From Acanthochlamys bracteata (lineage: Eukaryota > Streptophyta > Magnoliopsida > Pandanales > Velloziaceae), in NCBI GenBank assembly GCA_019914995.1, contig CM034134.1, forward strand, positions 2,684,145 through 2,748,144: a stretch of 64,000 nt of DNA, given 5' to 3'. Shown in pieces: positions 34,239-44,619 of this stretch (its first letter is position 1; each line of letters begins with the position of its first letter). The position numbers were made by a program, and so were the translations under genes. The notes under the pieces were generated by a model. It had not been told where the DNA came from, did no database searches, and saw nothing but the letters and a program-made list of their open reading frames with translations.

Positions 34239-35434
34239 GAGTATCTGTCAGATCATCATATATGCACTTTGGCTTTTGATTTGATACAAATGCAGAGTGT
34301 TCTATAAAATTATTTTTAAAGTGAGATCTAGTTCGTATACCTATATTTACCTCACCCAATATGTTTTCCTGTGGATGATTGGATTTGTGCTTGAAAGGTC
34401 TGTGAATTGGTTCATTAATTTCTGCTTGATCAGACAGACCTCCAGAGACTTGTCTTTCTTCTGTTATTTCAACTGGCTGTTCCTCAGCTATTTCGTCCTC
34501 TGTAATTCGTTGTATTTCTGCCGATGAGAATAATTCTTCTTCTTCTGACACTGCATGTAATTCTGGATTCTTTCTTGGCCCATTGTTAGACTCATTAAAT
34601 AATACATCATCAGATTCTTCAACAATCATAGTTCTTTTATTGAAAATTCTATATGCTTTTGACGTTGAAGAATAACCAAGAAAAATACCTTCGTCGCTTT
34701 TTGCATCAAACTTTCGAAGATTATCTTTTCCGTTATTTAGTATAAAGTATTTGCAACCAACAGTTCTTAGATAAACATTATTGGGAGTTCTTCCCTTTAG
34801 AATTTCATATGGAGACTTTTTAAGAATAGATAAGAGCACGATTAATTATGTGGCATGCAGTGTTGACAGCTTCGGCCCAAAAATATTTTGGCAAGTTTTG
34901 TTCTATTAACATAGTTCTGGCCATTTCTACTAGTACTCTGTTTTTCCTTTCCACTACACCATTATGTTGGGGAGTTCTAAGAGTAGAGAAGTTATGCGTT
35001 AAACCATCAGTGTCACAAAATTCATCAAAGTAGAAGTTTTGAAATTTCTTGCCATTATCACTTCTTACAGAGCAGATATTGAGATCGAGTTCTTTTTGAA
35101 TCATTTTGAAGAAACATGTAAATGTTTTTAGTGCATCATTTTTATATGCAAGGAAGTAGACCCAATAAAAACGAGAGTAATCATCTACAATTACTAGGCA
35201 GTAGTACTTACCTCCCAAGCTCGCTATCCTTGATGGCCCAAACAAATCCATGTGCAGTAGTTGTAACGTCTTACTAGTTGTTATTGCTTGTTTGAGATTG
35301 AATGATGACTTCGCTTGTTTTCCCTTAGCACAGGCATCACATAATTCATCCAGACTGTAGTTTGTTTTAGGCAAACTTTCTACTAATTTTAGTTTAGACA
35401 GTTTTGAGAGAACCTTTATGTTGCAGTGTCCCAA
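34231..35434 (-). pseudogene. Copia copy 2 integrase
   Basis: Two overlapping open blocks joined by a frameshift near 34830. Block 1 (35434-34820, 204 residues) has the zinc-region end LDELCDACAKGKQ and the core with all three catalytic positions: LLHMDLFGP, CSVRSDNGKKFQNF and TPQHNGVVERKN. Block 2 (34839-34231, 202 residues) continues ILKKSPYEILKGRTPNNVYL, then DEGIFLGYSSTSKAYRIFNK, the usual copia integrase C-terminal region. It ends at SAFVSNQKPKCIYDDL, where RT would normally begin. The upstream half of the zinc region is cut by a TAA at 35444-35446. Confidence 0.88.
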
Positions 35435-35446
35435 TCGTCTGTGTTA

Positions 35447-35756
35447 GAGCCAGCTGCTTTCCTGCTGACTTGCAACTAAACACATTTAATGGTTACGGAA
35501 ATCATCAATATAAAGCACATAGGCATTGCCTTCCCTTTTTTCATTTAGTATCTCTTCTCTAGATGATAAGTTAACAATTGAACAACAGTGATTGTCAAAG
35601 TTGACTTTGAAGCCATTATCACAAAGTTGACTTATACTTATTAAGTTGTGTTTTAATTCTTTAACATGAAGAACATTTTCGATACAGAGGGATGAAGGAG
35701 TACCACTTGTTATATTTTAGTCGGGTTAGCTCTTCTCTTTCCTGCAAAAGAGACTT
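35447..35756 (-). pseudogene. Copia copy 2 protease region with active site deleted
   Basis: Between gag and integrase the frame LTRLKYNKW joins directly to sequence equivalent to SSLCIENVLYVKGLKHNLIS in copy 1. About 150 bp, including the protease active site, have been lost around 35705-35715. The rest (LISI.QLCDNGFKVNFDNHC) is recognisable. Confidence 0.65.
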
Positions 35757-37770
35757 TTAGGTTTTAGGTACCCAAATTTCTTTGGGTCTTAGAGAGTTAG
35801 TGCAGTTAATTGTTCTTTTTGGAACCCATATCATTTTTATTTTGTTTATGTTCTTTTTATACCAGCAGGAATTAATACTATGACCTTTTCTGCCACAATG
35901 AAAATATTTAATAAAAGGTGTTGGGGAATATGACTCATTTGCTGTACATACTCTGAACACCAGATTTTCTTGTTCTACATTCTTGCTGACTACATATCTG
36001 TGTAGCTGGTAGAGGGTTGATCTTCATACCTTATGATTTGTTTACCAGTTGCTTTGGATGAAGTTGGTACAAATCCTATTCCTTCTTTTCTGTATGTGCT
36101 GCGTTGAGCTCCTAGTATTGCATTAAATCTGTCTTTTCCTTTTACAAATTTTGCTAGTGAAGCTTCTAGATCGAGATTCTTACTTTGCAGATTTTTGTTT
36201 TCTTGATGCAATTTTTGATTTTCTTCCTTCAGCTTACTCTCTTTCACGTACGTAGTAGTGTAATCATTTATGAATGGCTTGAGATCTGGAATGGTAGGGT
36301 ATGATAATCTGTCTACTTCTCGACTCAGTGCTTCATTCAACCCTTCAAGTTCAGCAATTCTTTTTATCATGTTCACACTTGAGCTTTCTATGCAGCTTGT
36401 CAGTTCACCAGTCTTACATTCATCTAACTTGACATGTAACTTTTCATTAATTGCATCAAACGTTTATTTTCAATGTGTAATGCACATAGTTTAGAGTTAA
36501 TGTGGTCATAATCAACATGCAATGTGTCTTTTATTGCATCTGTCTTGTCCTCTAAGGCATTTTTTAATGTAAGTATTTCTTTCTTTCGACATTCATTTTC
36601 ATCCTTAAATTTATGCATGCATACTTTTATAGTTTTACAATCAGTCTTAGCATGTAAGTATTTTGCATACAGTTCATCAAACACATCTTGTAATTCTTCA
36701 TTAGAATCATCATAATCAGTAGAGCTTACCTCATTAGTGTCTTCATCATCGACCATTAGACATAAGTTGACTTCTTCATTTTTCTCAGTCTCAGTCTGAC
36801 TTTCTTCCAATGAGCTTTCATCCTCATCACTCCAGGCTGCCATTGCTCGTTTTCTTCTTTCGTCTTTATTTTTAGATCTCTTCAGCAAGGGACATTCGTT
36901 TCTAAAATGTCCTGGTTTGTTGCAATTGTAGCAGTTTGTGTCTTGTCTATCTTCTCATTTATTGTTTTTCCCAAAGCCTCTTCTTCTTTTGAACTTGTTT
37001 CTTCTAAGAAAGTTTTTAAATTTTATGGTTAGAAGTGCAATATCTTCATCAGAGGAGGAATCACTTACCTACTGTTCATTGGTTTTTAGCAATTCCTTCA
37101 GGACGTTCATCAGTTTTCTTTAAGAACAATTCTTTGGCCATTAGTTTACCGATTAGTTCATCTAGAGTCATTTGAGGAAAGGTTGGATTTTCCTTTATGG
37201 CATCTACTTTTGATCCAAAGGTTGGCAGAACAGCTCTCAGTATTTTCCATTTCAGCTCTTCGGGTTTGAAGACTTTTCCTAAATTCTTCAAGGGATTTGT
37301 GATGTTAGTAAATCTGGTAAACATTTGAGTAATGGACTCACCTCGGTTGATTTTGAAGTTTTCATACTCATGCATGAGTAGATTTACTCTGATTTTCTTG
37401 ACTTGTGTGGTTCCTTCATGTGTTATCTCTAGTTGATCCCATATTTTCTTTGCAGTGTTGTACGCACTGATTCTGTTAAACTCATTTAGATCCAGTGCGC
37501 AGTAGAGAAGATTCATTGCTCTGTCATTCATTGATATCAGCTTGTTGTCTTCATCGGTGTATTCACGTTCTGTTTTTGGAATTCGTATCCATCTAGACCA
37601 GCCTTTGTTGGCATGATTGGTCCATCGCGTATAAATTTTTAGAGTGTAAAATCTTTTGCTTAAATGAAGATTGTCATCTTCATTTTCTAGTAGCCATAGT
37701 TGGTTCCATCAAACAGAGGTGGTGTATTGGAGGATCATCTTTCAAAAGCTATAGGAACAAGATTAGCCAT
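35757..37770 (-). pseudogene. Copia copy 2 gag, broken
   Basis: The same gag as copies 1 and 3, in pieces. Block 37531-37076 is the UBN2-like core (IWDQLEITHEGTTQVKKIRV, MFTRFTNITNPLKN). Block 36888-36424 has the acidic and coiled-coil stretch with no stop where copy 1 has one. Block 36376-35990 continues the coiled coil (KESKLKEENQKLHQENKNLQ). Block 35960-35757 has the second zinc knuckle CGRKGHSINSC in which the first Cys is replaced (YFHC). The first zinc knuckle lies between blocks near 36890-36930 (FNCN...FRNECP-like). Frameshifts separate all blocks and the start region (37770-37532) is damaged. Confidence 0.82.
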
Positions 37771-37817
37771 GAAGATCTTTCACCTCAAGGTTGTTAGACC
37801 TTTGATTTTGGAGACCT

Positions 37818-37829
37818 GCTCTGATACTA
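37818..37829 (-). promoter_or_regulatory. Primer binding site of copia copy 2, one base changed
   Basis: Minus strand TAGTATCAGAGC; copies 1 and 3 have TGGTATCAGAGC. Two bases inside the 5' LTR. Confidence 0.85.
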
Positions 37830-37831
37830 AT

Positions 37832-39324
37832 TATTGAATCTCCTGCAAGATTAACTCAAGAGGGGAGAGGTGAATTGAATTGATAAATAAAAATTTTTGT
37901 AGAGCTTAATGATCCTACAGATAGCAAGTGTACAGCCAGCTGTTAGCTGTCTTGTAACCTACAGACAGAGAAGGTTAGACTATATGACGATTTAGGTATA
38001 GAAGAGAGTACTCAGAGTATTTTATGTGGTTCGGCAAATCTCTTTGCTTATATCCACGGGTGCTCTATCACAAGAGCCAAACCTTAACTAAACTTTTAAT
38101 AAGCTACGCATACACCAAGAGCAAAGCGCTTCACCAAGCACACTTACTCTTAAAGGATTTCTTCACCAAGACAACCCTTCACAGACTACTGGACACCACT
38201 GTCCCTCTGGCTGATATGCTAGCTCTATTACAAAGTTTAAGAACTTTCACCAAGCTCAAACCGAGCTTCTTTACCAGGTGCCCCGAACACCTTGTCAGAG
38301 AACTATACGAGGTTAAAAGAAAAAGAAATGTTAGGCACAGGATCTATCTCATGGTGAATGAATGTTCTCAAGAGTTTTCTGTTGAGATGATCAAGCTAGT
38401 TGCTGAGAATGATACCTTTTGTGTGATCAACAGCAAGATTTCAATTTTTACTTGAGTGATTTTAGCATTGTAGAGCAGTTAAGTCTTTGGGTCTTCGTAC
38501 GTTGATCGCCACGTTTCTCTGTTCCTCTGCTTCCCTTCTTATAGACTTTCATTCCTTTGTAGGATGATTCTTCATGTCGAAGAAGATTGGCGTTGGCGCC
38601 CTTTTGCATTGGTAGATTTTCAAGACGGAGAGGAGCAGTTTATTCAGCGGTTAATCAACCGCTTCCATGATTAGTTTCGGCTACTCTGGTGCAAGTTCTT
38701 CATGGGCATTAAATGCAATGTGGAAGGAAATTTAAATTTACCTGCCAGTGATCCTAGACTTGGTTCAACTGAATTGTTGTTTTTAATTTCGAGCTGAGTT
38801 AGCTTGTCCTAATTTAATGCATTCTGGGTTGTCTGCTTTGGATTGGTTTGACTTCGCCAGCTTGACTTGATTAGTCAATATTAGGTGTGTAATCTCTTTT
38901 CTTTCCTTGAACATTGAGCTTTCCCTTTTTGTGAAGAGAATGAATTTTTGCTCGTTGTAGATCTTGTATCATCTGATTTGTTTCAGTGAAATGTGAATCC
39001 AAGAGATCTTGAAATGAAGGGCTTGAGCAGGAGTTTTGTTGTTGAACCCAATCCTCTATTTTTGAGCATTACAGAAAAGTCTTCGTATGCTTCGGTAGTT
39101 GAATGGCTGGCTGTAGTGTGACTATAGGATCCTCTGTTCTGTATGCTACTTGATTGACAGTGGCAGACTAGCTGGCTGTTCAATGGCTGTGATTATTGTC
39201 TGCCGTAAGTAAGATAAGCTTGATTTATTTAATCCTACAGAACTTGATCTTAATTTATTAGTCCAATATAAATCATGATTCTTAATTCATTGTTATCATC
39301 AAAATCAACTTGAGAGTTCTAACA
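37832..39324 (-). repeat. Copia copy 2, 5' LTR (1493 bp)
   Basis: Starts TATTGAATCTCCTGCAAG (TG tip mutated to TA) and ends GAGAGTTCTAACA, next to target duplication CAATC. It contains a 143-residue ORF on the opposite strand (38024-38455); see findings. Confidence 0.92.
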
Positions 39325-41020
39325 CAATCACTAATATCATAGGCATTGATTAATTAATATCAGTTTTAACCACAATAATTCTATCCTTCTTTGCACCACA
39401 TATATAGGACTCATCCACTATATATCTGAAATAGAATAAATAAACCAACATCTACAAGTTTCATCACCTCAGCTTTTACTACTTCTTTCATTTGGAATGA
39501 AGTCTTCTTTGAGCATCGAGGTTTAGCACATCTTCTAATAGAATCTGATGCATAGATATTATATGACTAATTACCTAAACCTTAGCTATGGTCTAACCAA
39601 TCTCAGTCTTATGCTCTCTCAATATCTGAATAATTTATCTTCTTGGACAGTGTCAAGGCTAGATACAATATTGACAAGAAGTGTTTCCAGATCTCCAAGA
39701 TACATATATTTCAGATGACTAGGTAATATCTCAACTTAAGCCTTAAAACTTTAATACTAGATGGAAGCAACTTATTACTAGAAAGTGGCAGAGATTCAAA
39801 TTTATGTGGGCCTCTAGAATTAGCAGATATAGAATCACACAAAGCATAAATTTTTATGTTGATAAATGATTTGCATACATTTTAATACCATATAAATATA
39901 ATATAAATAATATATTTATTATGATTATGAATTAAATTGAACTATTTTTTGTATGATAAGGTAAAGAAAAGCAAAGAAGAAAACAAGAAATATCACTCTT
40001 AGGCTTCAGCCAATCCATATGCAATCAGCTTATCTTTGAGTTAATCAAATTAAATTACTTCAATCAAGCATGATTAAGAATAAAAGGAAAGCTTCTGGAA
40101 GAAGCATATTGGCTTCCTTCGTAAGATCTCACAGCAAGAACAAATTGATATTTTAGTTCATATTAGAATTAACAACAATCTCTTGGCACAAATTCGTTGT
40201 CTATTATACGATCGTGGGAAAAATTAGGATAAGATCACTGAGTCGTTTTTAGGTGAAATTTGTCTTCATCAATAAATTATCAAATTCAGGACAAGGATTA
40301 TCATGAATGTGAACTTCTCCTAAATTAATTTAGGATGAGGATTATCATCAATGATATATGTTTTTAGTCGATCAACAATGTTAATACTAAAACAATCATA
40401 TAAATCTTCAGGAAAGTTCATTGCATTAAAGACATTAAATTCTATAGTTAATCCTTGAACAGTCATAGTGAGTTTTTCGTCTTTCACTTATATTTGCACT
40501 AGTAGTAAACATGAAAGCTCGATCTGAAATTATAGGAAATTCCTTTTCAGGTAAAGGTGCGTCTATATCTAATAAAACAAAATCAACTGAACATAAAATC
40601 ATCAGTTTTCACCAATACTTACTCAATACCACTAGGACTCTTTGTTGAACGATCATCAAGTTGTAAAGTCCTATAAGTTGGCGAGAGTTTGCTTTATCTC
40701 AATTTTGTATGAACTTCATCGTACTATAAGTCATATATATTATCCCATTTTATGGTTGCTCCCAAATCTAGTAATGCTTTATCAAACTTCACATTTCCTT
40801 TGCAGTAAGGAACAATGAGCCTCCCTTAATCCTTAAGTGTTGGTGGTACTTTTTTAGGTACTGCACGTACACCTTTATAAAGAGCAACCTACTCATGCTC
40901 TATTAATAGCTTTTTCTTAGTGCACAAGTCTTTGAAAAACTGAGCATAAGATGGAAGGTATGAGGCGTGAAGGTATGTTGACTTTCATCTTTTAAAACAT
41001 ATTTATAAAATCCTATAACT
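39325..41020 (-). pseudogene. Gypsy element B: protease and start of RT
   Basis: Continuation of the old gypsy element beyond copia copy 2. Minus strand, with stops. PSYAQFFKDLCTKKKLLIEH (about 40890-40960) and VKFDKALLDLGATIK (about 40750-40800) are the pre-protease and protease active-site region of Athila/Tat-like elements. MHQILLEDVLNLDAQRRL, then MKEVVKAEVMKLVDVGLF (about 39430-39560) are the RT N-terminus. The copia insertion falls between the equivalents of IPTR and TGWRVCIDYR in RT. About 1 kb between protease and RT (39800-40700) reads only as degenerate sequence. Gag and LTRs were not found. Confidence 0.72.
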
Positions 41021-41219
41021 CGTCCTATTTAGAAGCCATGAGGCGTGAAGAAAAAAGAGCTTTAGGCACATAATGTGAGGGTCTAGTTAGGTAACATGCG
41101 AGATAGATGGTTGTTTTGACGTGGACCCTTGAGATCTTTATTTAATATTTAGTTTTACATCTCTCACCTCATTGTCAACCTAGTTGCCATTTTAAGGAGC
41201 TAATCTTAGCAAAAACTTG

Positions 41220-41770
41220 ACAAGCTAATAGTACTTACGAAAATTCTAAAACTTCTATCTTATTTCATTCCACAAGTCAAACGAGACAACAACTATCATC
41301 AAGGTTCGATCCATAAGGAGCAAAACTAACTCTAATGTAAACCAATCTCACAGGATACATAATAGAATGAAAGATTGCTTATCAATGAAGTATACGAAAA
41401 TTAAAATCAAATAAACAAGAAATAGATTTTTCATAAAACACTGGTAATAAAATAACAGAAATTTTAGAACCTATCACTACTGTCCTTTACTTAAATCATT
41501 AGACAAATATGATTTTATTATCTACTAATGTGAAGATTTTGTACATCATACTTAGTTTAATCCTTAACTTAAATCATAACTATCCTCCTCTCCCTAGATG
41601 ATGCAATTTGCTTTTACGCTAATCCTCAATCTCTTCTAAATCAGCCAGAAATTTCACCTCAATTCAAACTAAAAGAAAAAGTTGAAAAATCTGAAATTAT
41701 TTTCAGCGGAGATTTTTGTTTAGGAGATTGGATGTGGGTAATCTTGTACAGAAGAATCCCGAAAGGTTAG
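41220..41770. repeat. Dispersed repeat R, diverged short copy
   Basis: Same order of words as 44620-45450: CTATC.TA.TT.ATCC, GGTTCGATCCA.A.GGA, TCTAACT...AAAC, then GTGAAGATTT.GTAC. It is in direct orientation with the other copy and lacks several hundred bases of it. Confidence 0.65.
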
Positions 41771-41889
41771 GCTGGGAATAAACAAGACACTACAGGATTC
41801 TTTTGGGCAAAAAGTTGTGGATTTGCTTCTGCTAAAATCTCGGAGAAGATCAAACCGAAGGTATCAAGCCTGTGTTGGTTAGAGTTGTG
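41771..41889. other. Short unassigned spacer
   Basis: Nothing coding seen between repeat R and the CACTA-like element. GTGGATTTGCTTCTGCTAAA near 41817 resembles GTTTGGATTCGCTAAAA near 43430 beyond the element. Confidence 0.3.
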
Positions 41890-43375
41890 CTTAAGAAATT
41901 AATTACCATACTACAAATTGGATCTTTACCAATTGCAAAATTTAGTTGTATTGGTAACAAGTTAGTCGGTAACACAAATTACCAACTGAATATGTGTTAG
42001 TCAGCATTTAGTCGGCAACGACTAGTCGCTAAACGACTTATCGACCAAACAACAAACTCCGTCGGTACGAAACAGTAAATTACCGACCGAAGAATTCCGT
42101 TGATACTTTTAGTTTACCAACTGAACAATTCAGTCGATAATTTAAATTTATCGATTGCATTTTTCAATGGATAATTTTAACTTACCCACTGAACTTCAAC
42201 TGGGTAATTTAATTTATCCATCAAAATTTTAGTTATTAAATTTGTACTAAATTTACTATAAGTCATGTATATTCATCAAAATTAGATATAACATTCATTA
42301 AAATTCATAATTATATATCCATTACATAATAACAATGAGAAAATGTGAAGGATAAACATTACATAAATACTTCAGGCCTATTTTTAATGTTCTTTTCCCT
42401 GCGGGCATAATCTAATGTATTCAAAGTCTCTTCAAGGCAGTGTACTGAAGGTGAAAGTAGATATTATATGAGTTTTTGTTCTCCCACAAAATGAACAAGA
42501 AGTAATTTGGTTAGCTTCTTGTCCCTGCATAAAGTAGATAACAACTTTGATATGAAATATTGATAATAATAACCATTAAAAAATATAAAATCTTGGCAAT
42601 GTTTGAGGAAGAAAAAACACACGAACGAAAAACCAAACATCAAATAGTGAATATAATTCTAAATTTGTTAAGATGCTTAATAAATATGCAAGGATATGGT
42701 CAATTCTCAAAGAAACCCCTTTAAGGAGTTGAGCATCAGCAGGAATTATATCTCTAGTTTAATGCTAATAATATCTCTTAGGATAAGAACGGCAGCCTCT
42801 TCCTCTTTCTAGGTCCATCCCTGAGCACTTGTACAAACACAAATAGAAAATTATAGTAAATACTCATTATCACCACATCATTATAGTAAATACCCATCAT
42901 CAGGATAGAACTAACTAAATGCCAAACAAACAGCTAGATAAGTATTAGAAAGATTAAAAAACAGTAAATAGGAAAGGTGTTTAACTAGGGAAGAGATTAG
43001 TAGGAGAAGCAGCAACTGTAGGGAGAAAACTTACCAAAGGAAGAGAAAGAGAAAGACCGGTAATGAGGAAGACAAACGAAATAAAATCTGGCACCTAAAT
43101 TTTAGATCTAGTAGCATAATTTACCGACTGAGATTAAAATATCAATCTGATAAATTATCGACTAAATATCATGCAGTCGGTAAATCTACCAACTAAAAAT
43201 AGTTCAGTTAGTAAATTTACTGACTAAAATAATATTCAGTCGGTAATTCATCGACTAAAGTAAATTTCGGTCGGTAAATTTAAAAATATTACCGACTAGA
43301 TTGTATTCAATCGGTATTTGATTCTTTACCGACTATTTTATTTCAGTCGGTATTTTAAATTTAAGAGCCCTAACA
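41890..43375. mobile_element. CACTA-like non-autonomous element with CCGAC subterminal repeats
   Basis: The left end CATACTACAAATTGG (about 41907) resembles the CACTACAAAAATTGG tip of plant CACTA transposons. About 300 bp at each side are packed with TACCGAC / TCAGTCGGTAA-type words, mainly in opposite orientation at the two sides (42000-42220 and 43130-43360), as CACTA subterminal repeats are. The 0.9-kb middle has no transposase. The right tip and 3-bp target duplication were not identified, so boundaries are approximate. Confidence 0.6.
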
Positions 43376-43559
43376 AATGTTTGCTATTTCTAAGTTCCTC
43401 ACATCCAAACTGAAAAGGAAAAAGAAGTTTGGATTCGCTAAAATAGGATAAAATTCACTGTTTGAATCTGTTTTCTACTAGTTGACAAAATCAGAAAGTC
43501 CAAGCAAATGCAAATACACAACTTCAAAAACGTTAGGGTCTTCTAGCTTATAGCTTTTG

Positions 43560-43835
43560 CCATTTCATCGGCTTCATCTTCTAAGGTTGCCCTGAATAAC
43601 ATGATTTCAATTCTCAAAATGCATAGGTATACCTGGTGTTGTCCTCACAAACTTCTCTACAAACTCCAATTCACCGATGTCTACTTCATAGTTGTACAGC
43701 TTTTCTGCTTCCCCCATCGAAGATGCTACTAAAAGCTTCTAATTGTCGCACATCTAAACCGTCACCTAATTTTTTGACCAAATTTCAATATTTTGGGCAC
43801 TTCAGTATATCAAACGCAATCATGCATCATATTCA
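43560..43835 (-). pseudogene. Unidentified protein-coding relic
   Basis: Two abutting minus-strand segments read like real protein in different frames: KKLGDGLDVRQLEAFSSIFD (about 43730-43790) and YNYEVDIGELEFVEKFVRTT (about 43655-43720). They are joined near GGSRKAVQL, consistent with one frameshift. The second is followed by CACCAG|GTATACC, a possible exon end. I do not recognise the family. It may be a fragment of a host gene carried by a transposon. The plus-strand ORF at 43636-43923 is its shadow. Confidence 0.3.
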
Positions 43836-44619
43836 AACAAATGATAAAGTGCAAACTGATGGTGTAAGAGATGCTAAAGGCGGATGTGCCCCATGTTCCT
43901 CAAAAGAGAACCCCTTCAAGTGAAACTAATATAATCAAACGCATCTTGCAAAAGTATACAAGTGTAAAATGTATGCGTTTACCCTTGGTATACTAACGCA
44001 AACAAATATATGTCATACAAATGCATAAACAACTTAGAGAATAAAAAGCTAAAAGGTGTTACATATGTTACATTTGAGAGAATTAAGAATCAAACAACAA
44101 GCCTGTAACATACATCTTTAAACATGGTAACTTTACTATCTCACAAAACACAAATAGAAAGAAAGACGATACATCAAGTTGTCTACAAGAAGATGAGAGT
44201 AATCTTTTGAACTCACTCTTTTAAAAAGTAAAGCAACATCCTAGTCGTCATCTACAACAAATGTTCAAGATAGATTATTCGAACTCTTTGCAAAAAAAAT
44301 AAAAGAAAAACTATTCTTTAACATGCTTTAGAGTTGATACTCTATGATAGTCACTGAGAGCTGTTCATCCATCCAAATACCTTTATTGTGAGTAGAACAT
44401 TCACTTATTTTTGGGAGCTCATCAGATAGCTATGGAGCTGCCAAGAAAAAGCGTTCTACCAACAAAATTCAGAACAAGACACCAATATCAACTTTCTTTC
44501 GTACCTTGCTGTATAGATTATAAGAGCTAGAAATAGAAAAAAAAACAAATCAAGTGCCTGAAACACAAATATAAAGGCTAAGTACCAAGGAAAGGTTAGT
44601 GGTGTGGCTAAAATCACCT
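43836..44619. other. No gene recognised
   Basis: AT-rich DNA with scattered stops in all frames. No repeat structure or element ends noticed. Confidence 0.4.

Larger units (their letters stand above)
30892..39324 (-). mobile_element. Ty1/copia copy 2 (RT-less), inserted in gypsy B RT
   Basis: Complete element with a perfect 5-bp target duplication CAATC (30887-30891 and 39325-39329). The LTRs are 1491 and 1493 bp and look nearly identical, so insertion is fairly recent. Minus-strand order: 5' LTR (37832-39324), primer site with one mutated base, gag, deleted protease, integrase, a 'putative plant transposon protein' ORF, polypurine tract, 3' LTR (30892-32382). There is no reverse transcriptase or RNase H. 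It has the same architecture as copy 1, so this is a shared non-autonomous design rather than a random deletion of one copy. Confidence 0.93.
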
